Below are positions 7,914 through 17,553 of a stretch of 64,000 nucleotides of DNA, one piece after another. The DNA lies in assembly GCF_014635285.1 (NCBI RefSeq), contig NZ_BMCR01000002.1, positions 620,001 through 684,000 of the forward strand. The letters are read 5' to 3'. Position 1 is the first letter of the stretch, and the number at the start of each line of letters is the position of its first letter. The position numbers and the translations under genes were made by a program. The DNA comes from Stappia taiwanensis. GTDB lineage: Bacteria > Pseudomonadota > Alphaproteobacteria > Rhizobiales > Stappiaceae. Under the pieces are notes generated by a model that searched no databases, was not told where the DNA came from, and saw only the letters and a list, made by a program, of their open reading frames with translations.

Positions 7914-9290
7914 TCACGCAATCGCGATGCGGGCTTCGCCGGGACCCGGCACCTCGACACCGTCTTCGGCGTAAAGGTTCAGCTTGTTGCGCAGGGTGCG
8001 GATCGAAATGCCGAGAATCTTCGCCGCGTGGGTGCGATTGCCGAGGCAATGGTCGAGCGTATCGAGGATCAGGTCGCGTTCCACATCGGCAACCGTGCGG
8101 CCGACCAGAACCCGGCTGACCGCTTCGGCCGTCGCCGCCGCACTGGCCGCCACCCGGGCATCGGCGGACGCCCCACCGGCGGCAATCGGGCTGCCATCGG
8201 GCATGCGGATCGCATCGGGGCCGATTTCCTCGCCGGTGGCAAGCAGAACCGCCCGGTGCATGGTGTTTTCCAGCTCACGCACATTGCCCGGCCAGGGATT
8301 GGCCACCAGCATCTGCCGCGCCTCCTCCGAGATCGGCCGCTTCGGCACCCCGTTTTCCCGGGCGTAGCGGTCGACGAAATGCTCGGCCAGTTCCACGATA
8401 TCGCCGGGCCGCGCGCGCAGCGGCGGCAGTTTCAGATTGACCACGTTGAGCCGGTAGAGAAGATCCTCACGGAACGCGCCGTTGCGCACGCTCTCAGTCA
8501 GGTCCCGGTTCGAGGTGGCGATGATGCGGATGTTGACGGCGACCGGCTTGTTGCCGCCGACCCGGTCGATCACCCGCTCCTGGATCGCCCTGAGCAGCTT
8601 GGCTTGCAGCCGCACATCCATTTCCGAGATCTCGTCGAGCAGCAAGGTGCCGCCGTCCGCCTCCTCGAACTTGCCGATCCGCCGGGCGACCGCGCCGGTA
8701 AAGGCGCCCTTCTCATGGCCGAACAGCTCCGATTCCAGCAGATGCTCGGGGATCGCCGCGCAGTTGATGGAAATGAACGGCTTGTCGGCGCGGTTCGACA
8801 GATTGTGGACATGGCGGGAGATCACCTCCTTGCCGGAGCCGGATTCGCCGGTCACCAGAATGGAGGCATCGGAGGCGGCGACCTGTTCGGCCAGCTTCAC
8901 CACTGCCGCCATCGCCCCATCGCGATAGATCAGGTTCGATTGATCGCGCGCCACCGCAGCCAAAACGGCCGCGATCAGCTCCGGATCCGGCGGCAGGGGG
9001 ATGTATTCCTTGGCCCCGGCGCGGATGGCGTTGACGGCGGCACTGGCGTCCGTCTTGACCCCGCAGGCGACCACCGGCAGATGGATCCGCTCCCGCTGCA
9101 GCCGCTCCATCAGCTCGGCGATGTCGAGGCCCACGTCGGCCATCACAAGATCGGCGCCGCGCCCCGAACGCAGCACCTTCAGCATCCCGTCGATGGTATC
9201 GGCGTGAGTGACGGCCGCACCACGATCCATCGCCATCTTGGACGCGGTGATCAACTGTCCCTGGAGGCTGCCGACGATCAACAGTCGCAT
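7914..9290 (-). CDS. flbD: Sigma-54-dependent flagellar regulator FlbD
   Basis: This 458-residue protein activates sigma-54 promoters of late flagellar genes. It has an N-terminal receiver-like domain that lacks the normal phospho-acceptor context, as in Caulobacter FlbD, then an AAA+ domain with Walker A GESGSGKE (148-155) and the sigma-54-contacting GAFTGA loop (195-200), and a C-terminal Fis-type helix-turn-helix containing NRTHAAKILGISIRTLRNKL. A GGAG ribosome site precedes the ATG at 9290. The sigma-54 promoter found before fliK is a likely target. FlbD distinguishes this lineage from rhizobia that use VisNR/Rem. Confidence 0.93.
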   Translation of the reverse strand: MRLLIVGSLQGQLITASKMAMDRGAAVTHADTIDGMLKVLRSGRGADLVMADVGLDIAELMERLQRERIHLPVVACGVKTDASAAVNAIRAGAKEYIPLPPDPELIAAVLAAVARDQSNLIYRDGAMAAVVKLAEQVAASDASILVTGESGSGKEVISRHVHNLSNRADKPFISINCAAIPEHLLESELFGHEKGAFTGAVARRIGKFEEADGGTLLLDEISEMDVRLQAKLLRAIQERVIDRVGGNKPVAVNIRIIATSNRDLTESVRNGAFREDLLYRLNVVNLKLPPLRARPGDIVELAEHFVDRYARENGVPKRPISEEARQMLVANPWPGNVRELENTMHRAVLLATGEEIGPDAIRMPDGSPIAAGGASADARVAASAAATAEAVSRVLVGRTVADVERDLILDTLDHCLGNRTHAAKILGISIRTLRNKLNLYAEDGVEVPGPGEARIAIA

Positions 9291-9309
9291 GGGTCTTCTC
9301 CTGTTCCGA

Positions 9310-9654
9310 TCAGCGGTCGGACTTGATGATTTCCGTCATGGTGACGCCGAGCTTGTCTTCCACGAGCACGACCTCGCCGCGCGCCACCAGGCGGTCATTG
9401 ACGTAGATGTCGATGGCCTCGCCGACCTTGCGGTCGAGCTTCAGAACCGTGCCCGGTGCCAGTTTCAAAAGGTCGGACACATGCATCCGCGAATGGCCGA
9501 GCACGGCCGCAATCTGCACCGGTACATCGAACACCGCTTCCAGATCGCCCGCGCCGCGTGCCAGCGTATGGTCACGCTCCGCATCCCGGCCCACATCCTG
9601 CGCTTCCATTTCGGTGAGCGGGATTCCGCTCTCGGCGTTGTCGCTGTCGCTCAT
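9310..9654 (-). CDS. fliN: Flagellar motor switch protein FliN
   Basis: The 114-residue protein forms part of the C-ring. A short acidic N-terminal region is followed by the SpoA domain, with the conserved stretch DVPVQIAAVLG, then DLLKLAPGTVLKLDR and a final EVVLVEDKLGVTMTEI. Length is normal. The start overlaps the stop of fliH by four bases (ATGA), so the two are translationally coupled. flbD follows 20 bp downstream. Confidence 0.95.
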   Translation of the reverse strand: MSDSDNAESGIPLTEMEAQDVGRDAERDHTLARGAGDLEAVFDVPVQIAAVLGHSRMHVSDLLKLAPGTVLKLDRKVGEAIDIYVNDRLVARGEVVLVEDKLGVTMTEIIKSDR

Positions 9655-10394
9655 TTGTCTTCCGCCTCCTCAGCGGCTCCATGGTCGACGGCCTGCGCCG
9701 GGCTCTTGCCGGCGCGTCGTCCCTCGAAATAGCGGCGCGCCGCCTGGTCGACCTGTTTCTCGATGGCGCGGCGGTCGCGCACGATCCCGCCATCCGCCCA
9801 TTCGATGCGGCAATCCCCGGCCGCAAGCTCCGGTTCGCCGAGAAAGACGACCCGCCCCTCAAACCCCTTCTCGTTCACCAGCGGTTCGACCTCGGCCTTC
9901 AGTTGGGCAAGGTCTCCCTCGCGCACCCGGATCACCAGATGCGGCGCACGGCGCAGCGGACCGAGACACTCGGAAATCAGCGCGACGACCTCGCCGAGCG
10001 GCTCGCGGGCGATCAGATGACCGCAGATCCGCCGGGCGACGAGAAACGCCAGCGCCACCGCATCCTTTTCCTGGCGCGCCTGATCCCGGTCGAGCTGCGC
10101 CGAAAGCCCGCAGATTTCGTCCGCCAGATGCCGCGCCTCATCGGCAAGCCGGCCTTGCTCGGTCTGCTGCCGCGCCGCCAGCACCTCCGCCCGCCCCCGC
10201 TCATAGGCCGCCTGTTCGGCCGCCGCTAGCCGGGCCTCGTGCTCGGCAAGGGGGATCATCGGGATCTCCGGCGCCGCCTCGACCTCTTCCGGCTCGTCCG
10301 AGGGCAGTTCGATCGCCGCGAAGTTTCTGTCGAACAGGAACCGGTTGGCTTTCATCTGGGTACCCGAAAGTCGCGTCATCATGGACATGCACAC
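9651..10394 (-). CDS. fliH: Flagellar assembly protein FliH
   Basis: Up to 247 residues, lying where fliH is expected between fliG and fliN. A glutamate- and alanine-rich N-terminal part with a long coiled coil (about residues 50-110) is followed by a FliH/HrpE-like C-terminal domain. It would be the FliI-ATPase regulator that delivers export cargo. Identity rests on position, coiled coil and size more than on motifs. The start is uncertain: several Mets lie within the first 14 codons (10394, 10388, 10382, 10379, 10355). An AGGTG site favours the cluster at 10379-10388. The reading frame meets the fliG stop without a gap. Confidence 0.8.
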   Translation of the reverse strand: MCMSMMTRLSGTQMKANRFLFDRNFAAIELPSDEPEEVEAAPEIPMIPLAEHEARLAAAEQAAYERGRAEVLAARQQTEQGRLADEARHLADEICGLSAQLDRDQARQEKDAVALAFLVARRICGHLIAREPLGEVVALISECLGPLRRAPHLVIRVREGDLAQLKAEVEPLVNEKGFEGRVVFLGEPELAAGDCRIEWADGGIVRDRRAIEKQVDQAARRYFEGRRAGKSPAQAVDHGAAEEAEDK

Positions 10395-11453
10395 CTAGTA
10401 GATGATCTCGTCGTCGCCCTTGCTCTTCGAGAGCATCAATTCGCCCTTGGCCGCCAGGTCCTTCGCCGTCGCGACCATGCCCGACTGGGCCTCGTCGACA
10501 TCGCGCAACCGGATCGGCCCGAGCGCCTCCATGTCATCCTGCAGCATCTTGGCCGCACGCGAGGACATGTTGCTGAAGAAGAACTCCCGCACCGATTCCG
10601 ACGCGCCCTTCAGCGCGATGGCAAGGCGGTCCTTCTCCACGCTGCGCAACAGGGTCTGGCAGCTGCCCGCGTCCAGCTTCATCAGATCGTCGAAGGTGAA
10701 CATCAGCGTCTTGATGCGCTCGGCCGAATCCCGGTTCTCCTCCTCCAGCGCCGCCAGGAAGCGGGCCTCGGTCTGGCGGTCGAAATTGTTGAAGATCTCC
10801 GCCATCATTTCATGGCTGTCGCGGCGGCTGGTGTTAGTCAGGTTGGACATGAACTCGACCCGGAGGGTCTGCTCCACCTTCTCCAGCACCTCCTTCTGAA
10901 TCGCCTCCATCTTCAGCATGCGCGAGATCACCTCCAGCGCCAGCTCCTCGGGCAGAATGCCGAGCACCTTGGCGGCGTGATCCGGGTCGATCTTCGACAG
11001 CACCACCGCAACCGTCTGCGGGTATTCGTTCTTCAGATAGTTGGCGAGAACGTTCTCCTGCACATTGGAGAGCTTCTCCCACATATTGCGCCCGGCCGGC
11101 CCACGGATCTCTTCCATGATGATGGAGACCCGGTCCTGCGGCAGGAAGCTCGACAGGAGCCGCTCGGTCACATCCACGTTGCCGTTCAGTGCCCCGTTGC
11201 TGGAGATCTTCTTGACGAAATCGACGAACAAATTCTCCAGCATCGTCGGCGTGACGGGTCCGAGACGCGACATGGCGGCGGACACCTCCCGCACCTCCAT
11301 TTCGTCGAGCTGCTCCCAGATGCGCCGGCCATGCCGCTCTCCGAGCGCCAGCAACAGCACCGCGACCCGCTCCGGGCCGCGCAACTCGCGCTCCTTCTCC
11401 GATGCACTGATCGTCAGCTGGTTTCCTGCGGCCGGTTGTACCTCGGTGGTCAT
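10395..11453 (-). CDS. fliG: Flagellar motor switch protein FliG
   Basis: The 352-residue C-ring protein couples the stator to the MS ring. All three FliG domains are visible: an N-terminal FliF-binding domain, a middle domain with [12 protein letters not shown] and a C-terminal torque domain with charged residues and [23 protein letters not shown]. Length is the usual 330-360. It follows fliF by two bases on the minus strand and is followed immediately by fliH, which shows a single operon. Confidence 0.96.
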   Translation of the reverse strand: MTTEVQPAAGNQLTISASEKERELRGPERVAVLLLALGERHGRRIWEQLDEMEVREVSAAMSRLGPVTPTMLENLFVDFVKKISSNGALNGNVDVTERLLSSFLPQDRVSIIMEEIRGPAGRNMWEKLSNVQENVLANYLKNEYPQTVAVVLSKIDPDHAAKVLGILPEELALEVISRMLKMEAIQKEVLEKVEQTLRVEFMSNLTNTSRRDSHEMMAEIFNNFDRQTEARFLAALEEENRDSAERIKTLMFTFDDLMKLDAGSCQTLLRSVEKDRLAIALKGASESVREFFFSNMSSRAAKMLQDDMEALGPIRLRDVDEAQSGMVATAKDLAAKGELMLSKSKGDDEIIY

Positions 11454-11455
11454 GA

Positions 11456-13102
11456 TCAGGCGGCCTCGTTCATCCAGCTGCGAATGATGCTGACCGCCTC
11501 ATGCGGATATTCCTCGATCAGATCGCCGACCTTGGCGATGGTCGCGACTTGTACCGCCCCTTGCGCCTGCGCCTCTTCCAGCCACGCGATACGCGGATCG
11601 CCGGCCTCGTCCGTCTCCACCGCCGGCGTCTCGCCCGTGGCGCCGGCGCCCCCGTCAGCGAGCAACGCCTGCTCGGCGGCGGCGCCCTCCGGCCCTGCCA
11701 AAGCGGGCACAGGCGCCTCCTCCGCCGTCAGGATCCGCTTGACCAGAGGCCGCACCGCGAACAGGGTCAAGAGGACGGCAATCAGGAACAGCACACCAAG
11801 CTCGACAAAGCGCATCAAATCGGACCGGGTGAATTCAAACAGGCCCGGCTCGACCTCGGCCAGCACGCTGTTCGGCGCCTGGGCAAAGCGCAGGTTCACC
11901 ACCTCGACCGTATCGCCCCGCCCCTTGTCGAAGCCGACCGCCGAGCGCACCAAGAGCGCGATCCGCTCCAGCTCTTCCGCGCTGCGCGGTTCATAGACAA
12001 GATCGCCATTGGCATCGGGCACGTAGATCCCGTCCACCAGCACCGCCACCGACACCCGGCGCACGCCGCCGGCCTCGACGACCTCGGTCTTGGTCGACTT
12101 GGAAATCTCGAAATTGACGATTTCCTCGGCCTGATTGCTGATGTTGCGGTTGGCATCCTCGCCGGTCTGCTGACCGGTCTCCGGCAACTGGGTGCCGGCG
12201 GTCACGGCGCCGGCGCGGCCAATCGTAGAGCTGTTTTCCTCCCGCGTCTGGGTGGAGCGCACCACCTGCCCGTCCGGGTCGAAGGTTTCCTGGGTCTCGG
12301 TGATGCGGTTGTGATCGAGCTCCATCGCCACCCGCACCCGGGAGCGACCGACGCCAACCACGCTGTTGACGATCTCTTCCACCTGCGAACGCAGCCGCGC
12401 TTCCATCGACTGGGCCCGCTCCTGCAGGGAGGACGCGATGAAGCCCTCGCCCTCCTCGCCCGCGCCACTGGCCAAAAGCCGCCCCGTCTCATCGACGATC
12501 GACACGAAATTGGGCTGCAGCCCTTCGACCGCCGTGGCAACAATATGCTGGATCGCGCGGATCTGACCCGGATCGAGCGAGCCGCGCACGTTGAGAACGA
12601 TGGAGGCGGTGGGCGGCTGGAAATCTCGCTGGAACAGCTTGCGCTCCGGAATCACCAGATGCACCCGCGCCGCCTTGATGCGGCCGATCGAACGAATGGT
12701 GCGGGCCAGCTCGCCCTCAAGCGCCCGGGTGTGGTTGATGTTTTGCACGAAGCTGGTGGTGCCGAGCGTATCGGCCTTGTCAAAAATCTCGTATCCGACC
12801 GACCCGCCGAGCGGCAGCCCCTGCTCTGCAAGCCGCATGCGCGTGCGGAAAACCTCTTCTTCCGGCACCAGGATGGTGGAGCCGTCATTACGCAATTCAT
12901 GCAATACCGCCAGGCTCTCCAACTGGGAGACGATGGCTGAGGAGTCCTCGAAGGTCAGGTCAGTGTAGAGCGGGGTCATCTGCGGTGTGCTGATGCGCAG
13001 CATGATGAATGCGAAAACACCGACGAGGATGGCCGCAACGGCCCCCATTGCCGCCAGCCGGGTGGGCCCAAGTGTTTTTACCAGTTCACCAAATCCGTTC
13101 AC
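11456..13102 (-). CDS. fliF: Flagellar MS-ring protein FliF
   Basis: The product (548 residues from the chosen start) has one transmembrane helix near the N-terminus ([20 protein letters not shown]), the YscJ/FliF domains with [18 protein letters not shown] and [11 protein letters not shown], and a second helix near the C-terminus before a FliG-binding tail. It builds the base of the flagellum in the inner membrane. The frame is open to 13210, with an alternative ATG at 13147. The GTG at 13102 ([13 protein letters not shown]) is preferred because homologues start a few residues before this segment and the upstream extension is Pro/Arg-rich and unlike FliF. It heads the fliFGHN-flbD-flhA operon. 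Confidence 0.9.
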   Translation of the reverse strand: MNGFGELVKTLGPTRLAAMGAVAAILVGVFAFIMLRISTPQMTPLYTDLTFEDSSAIVSQLESLAVLHELRNDGSTILVPEEEVFRTRMRLAEQGLPLGGSVGYEIFDKADTLGTTSFVQNINHTRALEGELARTIRSIGRIKAARVHLVIPERKLFQRDFQPPTASIVLNVRGSLDPGQIRAIQHIVATAVEGLQPNFVSIVDETGRLLASGAGEEGEGFIASSLQERAQSMEARLRSQVEEIVNSVVGVGRSRVRVAMELDHNRITETQETFDPDGQVVRSTQTREENSSTIGRAGAVTAGTQLPETGQQTGEDANRNISNQAEEIVNFEISKSTKTEVVEAGGVRRVSVAVLVDGIYVPDANGDLVYEPRSAEELERIALLVRSAVGFDKGRGDTVEVVNLRFAQAPNSVLAEVEPGLFEFTRSDLMRFVELGVLFLIAVLLTLFAVRPLVKRILTAEEAPVPALAGPEGAAAEQALLADGGAGATGETPAVETDEAGDPRIAWLEEAQAQGAVQVATIAKVGDLIEEYPHEAVSIIRSWMNEAA

Positions 13103-13569
13103 GAGATGACCCGTTCGATGCGTGCGGGGAAAGGGCTTGCGACCCATGCCATCCAGGGGAACGGGGTAATGAGGGGATGATGATTTGCCCCCTGGATGGC
13201 TGGTAGGCAATTTTTGCCCGCCAGATGGTAAACAAGATGTTAACGAATGTTAGCAATTGGTAAAAACGCCGAATTTTCCGCGGGTTTCCCCTCGCGGATT
13301 GCGATTTTTACCCGGTAAAATTGACCGGGGGCAGATCGGGATCGGGCGCGACCTGCAATTTCCGCCAGGCCGGATCAGCCGACGCAGCCGCGAAGCATTG
13401 TCGATTTTTGCAAGGCGCACTGGCTTGCACCGCAGCACGACGGTTCAGCCCCCCACCCCCGGGCCGCGGAAACGCAAAATGGCCGGCGCAACGGCCGGCC
13501 ATCAGGCAGGGAATTTGGCGGGATTGGATGGCGGGAACGAGGCGAAAGATCCGATCGCCCGCCGTCCCG
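13103..13569. other. Intergenic region between sciP and fliF
   Basis: About 470 bp without a supported gene. It holds the fliF promoter and the sciP terminator. A 15-bp palindrome, TTTTACC-C-GGTAAAA, lies at 13306-13320, and the 13215-13265 stretch is AT-rich with TTAA/TTAG motifs whose spacing does not fit CtrA. No sigma-54 element with GG-N10-GC spacing was found before fliF. Confidence 0.5.
13476..13502 (-). terminator. Probable terminator after sciP
   Basis: On the minus strand, ATGGCCGGC and GCCGGCCAT pair perfectly around a six-base loop (13479-13502) and run into four Ts. It lies 68 bp after the sciP stop. The short T-run lowers confidence. Confidence 0.6.
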
Positions 13570-13845
13570 TCAGTTCCGGTATTGCTGCACGCGCGTCGCC
13601 CGCAATCCGGCAAGTCCATGCCGGTCGATCGAGCTTTGCCAGGAGAGGAATTCCTCCACCGTCAGCGTATATCGCTTACAGGCTTCATCGAGAGACAAGA
13701 GTCCCCCGCGTACTGCCGCGACGACTTCCGCCTTTCGGCGAATAACCCACCGCCGCGTAGAAACGGGCGGTAGATCGGCAATCGTTAACGGCGACCCATC
13801 AGGGCCGATAACATATTTGACTCGCGCACTTGCTCGGTCGGTCAT
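13570..13845 (-). CDS. sciP: CtrA inhibitor SciP (DUF1153)
   Basis: The 91-residue protein matches the SciP/DUF1153 family strongly: KYVIGPDGSPLT near the start, then STRRWVIRRKAEVVAAV, LSLDEACKRY and SWQSSIDRHGLAGLRATR in a helix-turn-helix arrangement. In Caulobacter, SciP blocks CtrA-dependent transcription by binding CtrA and promoter DNA during the swarmer stage. The start at 13845 (MTDRASARV) is chosen over the Met at 13884 because family members begin a few residues before KYVIGPDG. It is a monocistronic gene set between two flagellar operons, with its own AT-rich upstream region and terminator, consistent with cell-cycle control of motility genes. Confidence 0.95.
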   Translation of the reverse strand: MTDRASARVKYVIGPDGSPLTIADLPPVSTRRWVIRRKAEVVAAVRGGLLSLDEACKRYTLTVEEFLSWQSSIDRHGLAGLRATRVQQYRN

Positions 13846-14042
13846 TGTACACTCACACTCAACATGACCACGTTGAGCAGACAATACGTGAGCGGTTTTA
13901 AAATTTGCCTAAACCACAATCAACAATTCGGTAAGAATTGGAACGAGTCAAACCGGCCCGTTCTCCCATGTTTCGCACGGGAATCCTGACCTTCGCGGCG
14001 CACTCTCAAGAATCGCAATTTGAGAAAAAAACAGAGTGAAAC
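13846..14042. promoter_or_regulatory. sciP upstream region
   Basis: About 200 bp, more AT-rich than its surroundings, between the flgD terminator and sciP. An inverted repeat CTCAAC-N8-GTTGAG at 13858-13877 lies 13-32 bp before the sciP start codon, where it could act as an operator or leader structure. No coding frame is supported. Confidence 0.35.
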
Positions 14043-14073
14043 AAAAAACGACGCCGCGTTCGCGGGCGCGGCG
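14043..14073 (-). terminator. Terminator after flgD
   Basis: On the minus strand CGCCGCG pairs with CGCGGCG (14067-14073 and 14052-14058) and is followed, after a few bases, by a run of six Ts. It lies 38 bp after the flgD stop and closes the fliK-flgD transcript before sciP. Confidence 0.75.
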
Positions 14074-14110
14074 CCATATCGCGTGACTCGGGACGATCCT
14101 GCAAGAAGAC

Positions 14111-14785
14111 TCAGTTGCTGTTTACAGAAATGACCGCACTGGCCGGAATCTTCGCGCCGCCAACGGTCAACAGCGCCCCCGATCCGGTGAACTCCACCCC
14201 CTCGACGACGCCCTTCACCTCGGTCTGCACGCGTCTCACCGGTTGGCCCTTGTCATCGACCTGCACCAACGAGATCGAGTACTGGCCGTCGGGCGCGGTT
14301 GACCCCGCCGAGGTGCGCCCATCCCAAGTGTAGCTGTTCTTGCCTTGCGACAGCGTTTCCTTGCCCTGGTAGACCACCGCGCCCATGCTGTTGCGGATCT
14401 CCACCAGCGCCTCGCCGCCTTCCTCCGCATTGTAGGTCCAGTTGGCCTCGCCGGACTGAAGCTGCGTCGTCGCTCCGGAGGCGACAACGCTGGTCCCCAG
14501 ATAGCTGACATAGCTGGAGGCGGTCGAGGCCGCCATGATCTGCAGCATCCCGCCAAGCTGGTCGTTCGTCTTGATCTGCTGCTCGACGGAGGAATACTGA
14601 ACGAGCTGCTCGGTGTATTTCGACGAATCCATCGGGTTGAGCGGATCCTGGTTCTGGATCTGCGTGGTCAGGATCGACAGAAACAGCTCGTAGTTGTTGT
14701 CGAGCGCGGTCTTTGCCGTGGAACTGTTCGCCGAGGCGCCACTGGCCGAAACGCCGCCTGTTGTCGCCGCTGCTGCTGTCGTCAT
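14111..14785 (-). CDS. flgD: Flagellar hook assembly protein FlgD
   Basis: The 224-residue protein is the hook cap scaffold. The conserved N-terminal export and assembly segment is clear: FLSILTTQIQNQDPLNPMDSSKYTEQLVQYSSVEQQI lies across residues 34-72 (quoted in fragments: QNQDPLNPMDS, TEQLVQYSSVEQ). A Ser/Thr/Ala-rich leader precedes it and Ig-like/tudor hook-cap domains follow, with YTWDGRTSAGSTAPDGQYS. It lies 64 bp downstream of fliK in the same direction, so both probably use the sigma-54 promoter before fliK. Length is normal. Confidence 0.95.
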   Translation of the reverse strand: MTTAAAATTGGVSASGASANSSTAKTALDNNYELFLSILTTQIQNQDPLNPMDSSKYTEQLVQYSSVEQQIKTNDQLGGMLQIMAASTASSYVSYLGTSVVASGATTQLQSGEANWTYNAEEGGEALVEIRNSMGAVVYQGKETLSQGKNSYTWDGRTSAGSTAPDGQYSISLVQVDDKGQPVRRVQTEVKGVVEGVEFTGSGALLTVGGAKIPASAVISVNSN

Positions 14786-14849
14786 TACCGTTACTCCCTA
14801 CGCCCGAGACAGGTCCGCGTCCCGCCTGGACAAGCGCGACCGTGCCCGG

Positions 14850-17135
14850 TCAAATCTGAATATCGAGAGCGCCGCTGGCCCCATCGACGTGAACCCTTGC
14901 CGGAAGCACCGAGGCATCCTCAAACTCCCCGGCGGCGGCCGCGTCACGTTCCGCTCCGCCGGTTTCCGCCATCTGCTCCGCCGCTCCATCGCGGCCGAAC
15001 CCGGCAAAACCGCCCTGATCCTTCAGCGAGAACTGCAAGGAGCCGCCGTCCAGCTTCAGCCCGGCCGCATCCAGTGCCCGCTCAAGGCCGCGTTGATCGC
15101 GCAGGAACATGTCCAGCGTTTCACTGCGCTCCACCGCAAGATGCGCCCGCACCGTTCCGTCGGCACCGATCTTCATATCCACGTCGATCCGCCCCAGTTC
15201 CGCCGGATCGAGCCGGATCTGGAAGCGGTTCACGCCCTTGCTCGCCTGCCGGGCAACCTCGGAGGCAACCTGCACACTGGCCGCCGCCGCATGTTGCGGC
15301 AAGGGCTGCGGCGCCGTTCCGCGCGCCATCGCCTGGGAGGCCGAGCTTCCCGGCATCGGCTCGGCACGCCCGAATTCCAATGCCCCATCCGTATCCGTTT
15401 CGGATGGGGCGCCGGCCTGCTCACGCACGGCGGCCGCGAAGGCCAGCGCCGCCGCACTCACGCCCTGACGCGCCGTTGCCGGCGATGTCGTCTGATCGCT
15501 CCGCCCGGGAGCTATGCCGTTGCCATGAGCCGCCCGCTTGGGCTCCGTGGCCCTGTCCCCGTCATCGCCGGCCAGCGGCTCCCCGGAAACGTGCCCCGCG
15601 CGACCGGACAACGGTGCGTCCTCCTGCACATCGGTCGGCGCGGCAGGGGCTGCGGCGTGGGCCGCGCCCTCAGCGGATCTGCGGCCCGTCGCTGCTTGCC
15701 CTGGAACCATGGCGGCCGCGCGCGCCGAGGCTTGCGCCTTTTCGGTCGCACCAGTGGCATCGGCGGACGCCGTCGCGGATGCTTTCGCGCCCCCATTCCC
15801 GGTGACGGCGATCGTCGCGCGAACATCCACCTCGGCGGTCTCAACGCCGCGCAGGGCAGCGGCCGGGGCCTGGCCAGCGGCGGAGCGCGGCGCCGCGGAT
15901 TGCCCCGCCCCGCCTTTCGCGCCTGCGTCCACCTGCGGGCTGTTCTTGTCGACCTCTCCCCCGCCACCGGCTGCCTGCGCCTGTCTTGCTACCGCCTTTT
16001 CCGGATTGGCGTCAGCGCCAGCGCCAGCGGCACCTGAAGTTGTCGCGCGCGCGCCATCGGGGTTTTCGCTCAAGCTGGCGCCCGGTGCGGCAGGCGCTGC
16101 TTCCCCAGCCTTCAAAGGCGACGCCGTGCCAGCCGGCAGACCCTGCCCTTGGGCCTCGGCCTTGACCTGCTGAACCGCCCCTTCGGAGGAGTTCGCGCCA
16201 GCGACCGCCGGACGGCTCTCCCCTGTGGGGATGCCGTCCTTCAATGCGGGAAACATCACAGGCTTCGTTTGGCGAGAGGCTTGGGTTGCGGTTTGGGCCT
16301 GTGTCTGAACTTCGGGCTCACCCTCGACCGGCGCGGCACCGGCCGGCAGCCGACGCTCACCGCCCGCCTCGGTTCGGCCTGCAGCCTGTGCGGCAGCCGC
16401 TCGGAAGGCCTCGTCGCCATCGGCCAGCGGGCGTCCACCGCCCGCACCGCCAGCAGCAACTCCCCCGCTCCCGGCGACAGCGGCCTTGCCCTGCGCCATG
16501 CCCTCATGCGGCTGCGTGGATCCGAGCGCCGGTTCGGCGGTCGCGGCCTTCCCCGCGCCCAGACCATGGACGACGGAGCCACCGGCCCGAACATCCGCAT
16601 GCGCGGGCACCACGCCCTTGCCAGCCGATCCCGGCGCCGGTTTGCCCTCCGGCCGTCCTGTGTCCGTTGCAAGCAGGGGGCCCGCGAGCCCGGCCGCCGC
16701 TGCCTGTGCCTCGGCCTCGGCCTCGGCCTCGCCCGCGCCGTCCGACGGATCGGCAGGCAGGACCATGCCCTCGCCCGCACCCGCGCCATCGCCTTGAACC
16801 TTGGCCGCGGGTCGGCCCGCCATCACCTGTCCGGCAAACAGCCCTGGAACCTCTGCGGCTCCAGCAGTGGCCTCCGCCTGCGGGATCGCCGTGCTGCCCA
16901 GAAGCTGCGCTGAAGCGGGGGCGGACATCGTCTTCGCCGCTTGTGCGCCACCTGCCGGCACAAGACCGACGAGCCCGCTCACGTCACCGCTGCCCGCCGA
17001 CTGCTCGCCGGTTTGGGGCAAATGCGCCGCGAAGCCACCCGCCGATCCAACCGCCGCCCCAGACGCGGCCACGGCTGTCGTGCTCGCCGCCGGGGCGGGC
17101 GATACCGTGGCCTGCAAGACATTGGCGATGATCAC
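14850..17135 (-). CDS. fliK: Flagellar hook-length control protein FliK
   Basis: The product has 761 residues from the chosen start, which is long for FliK. About 600 residues are a low-complexity Ala/Gly/Pro/Glu-rich ruler region, followed by the conserved Flg_hook domain near residues 640-740: [18 protein letters not shown], then [17 protein letters not shown] and [15 protein letters not shown]. FliK is exported and sets hook length by switching FlhB specificity. The frame is open to 17279, but a GTG at 17135 ([10 protein letters not shown]) has a GGAG site six bases upstream and begins the natural-looking sequence, so it is chosen. A sigma-54 promoter lies 65-80 bp upstream. Confidence 0.9.
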   Translation of the reverse strand: MIIANVLQATVSPAPAASTTAVAASGAAVGSAGGFAAHLPQTGEQSAGSGDVSGLVGLVPAGGAQAAKTMSAPASAQLLGSTAIPQAEATAGAAEVPGLFAGQVMAGRPAAKVQGDGAGAGEGMVLPADPSDGAGEAEAEAEAQAAAAGLAGPLLATDTGRPEGKPAPGSAGKGVVPAHADVRAGGSVVHGLGAGKAATAEPALGSTQPHEGMAQGKAAVAGSGGVAAGGAGGGRPLADGDEAFRAAAAQAAGRTEAGGERRLPAGAAPVEGEPEVQTQAQTATQASRQTKPVMFPALKDGIPTGESRPAVAGANSSEGAVQQVKAEAQGQGLPAGTASPLKAGEAAPAAPGASLSENPDGARATTSGAAGAGADANPEKAVARQAQAAGGGGEVDKNSPQVDAGAKGGAGQSAAPRSAAGQAPAAALRGVETAEVDVRATIAVTGNGGAKASATASADATGATEKAQASARAAAMVPGQAATGRRSAEGAAHAAAPAAPTDVQEDAPLSGRAGHVSGEPLAGDDGDRATEPKRAAHGNGIAPGRSDQTTSPATARQGVSAAALAFAAAVREQAGAPSETDTDGALEFGRAEPMPGSSASQAMARGTAPQPLPQHAAAASVQVASEVARQASKGVNRFQIRLDPAELGRIDVDMKIGADGTVRAHLAVERSETLDMFLRDQRGLERALDAAGLKLDGGSLQFSLKDQGGFAGFGRDGAAEQMAETGGAERDAAAAGEFEDASVLPARVHVDGASGALDIQI

Positions 17136-17198
17136 GCTGCGCTCCGCTTTCTCGACATCCGGGTCTGCCCCATGCACACACCATCTCGAAAAATCGAG

Positions 17199-17214
17199 AG
17201 CAAATGGCGGGCCA
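17199..17214 (-). promoter_or_regulatory. Sigma-54 (-24/-12) promoter of fliK-flgD
   Basis: Read on the minus strand, TGGCCCG-CCAT-TTGCT matches the sigma-54 consensus TGGCACG-N4-TTGC with one mismatch and exact GG-N10-GC spacing. Transcription would begin near 17188, about 53 bases before the fliK GTG. An inverted repeat TCTCGA-AAAA-TCGAGA (17184-17199) sits at the predicted start point. FlbD, encoded in the same block, is the expected activator. Confidence 0.7.
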
Positions 17215-17289
17215 ACCGACGAAAAGCCTGCGTTCCCGCCGTTTTTTTGCCGTTCCACCCTTGCCTTGCACCGTCCCAAGCCTCACATA

Positions 17290-17308
17290 CCCGGCAAGAA
17301 CTGCCGGG
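17290..17308. promoter_or_regulatory. Candidate FlbD upstream site
   Basis: CCCGGCA-AGAAC-TGCCGGG is a perfect 7-bp inverted repeat about 80-95 bp upstream of the sigma-54 promoter, a usual enhancer distance. Caulobacter FlbD sites contain related CGGCA/TGCCG half-sites, so this is a plausible activator site. It is inference from position and half-site likeness. Confidence 0.4.
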
Positions 17309-17553
17309 CAAGGGAAAGCTTTGCCGGAGAGGGGCGGGAGCGCCAGATGCCATGGCGCAGCGCTGCCGCTTGGCCTTCACCCACCGCATTTGCTATAGGT
17401 GATCGTCAACGGGGGAGAATTTCGTTCCGGGATCCGGTCCCGGCCACGGCGCGCGAGGCGGCACACCTTGCCCGTGGAACCAAATCAAGTGGAACGAAGC
17501 AAACACGTGTCCCGCGCCGCAGCGGCGGGCAGGACACCGCAAGGGTCAAGGGT

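Larger units (their letters stand above)
17136..17553. other. Divergent intergenic region between fliK and mnmA
   Basis: This 418-bp region separates the minus-strand fliK operon from the plus-strand mnmA operon. It holds the sigma-54 promoter and candidate activator site listed separately. The part nearest mnmA (17400-17553) must contain the mnmA promoter, but I see no clear -35/-10 pair and no supported gene. Confidence 0.5.

Noticed and set aside
13103-13210. N-terminal extension of FliF to 13210
   Set aside because: The extra residues are Pro/Arg-rich, lack a ribosome site and are not part of FliF.
13190-13215. TGGCGGGCAAAAATTGC on the minus strand as a sigma-54 promoter of fliF
   Set aside because: The GG-to-GC spacing is 12 bases; sigma-54 needs 10.
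13225-13265. TTAACGAATGTTAG as a CtrA box before fliF
   Set aside because: The spacing between the half-sites is six bases and the second half is TTAG, not TTAA with N7 spacing.
14345-16173. Long plus-strand reading frames across flgD and fliK
   Set aside because: They are antisense to clearly conserved flagellar genes and are Arg/Pro/Ala-rich shadow frames caused by high GC.
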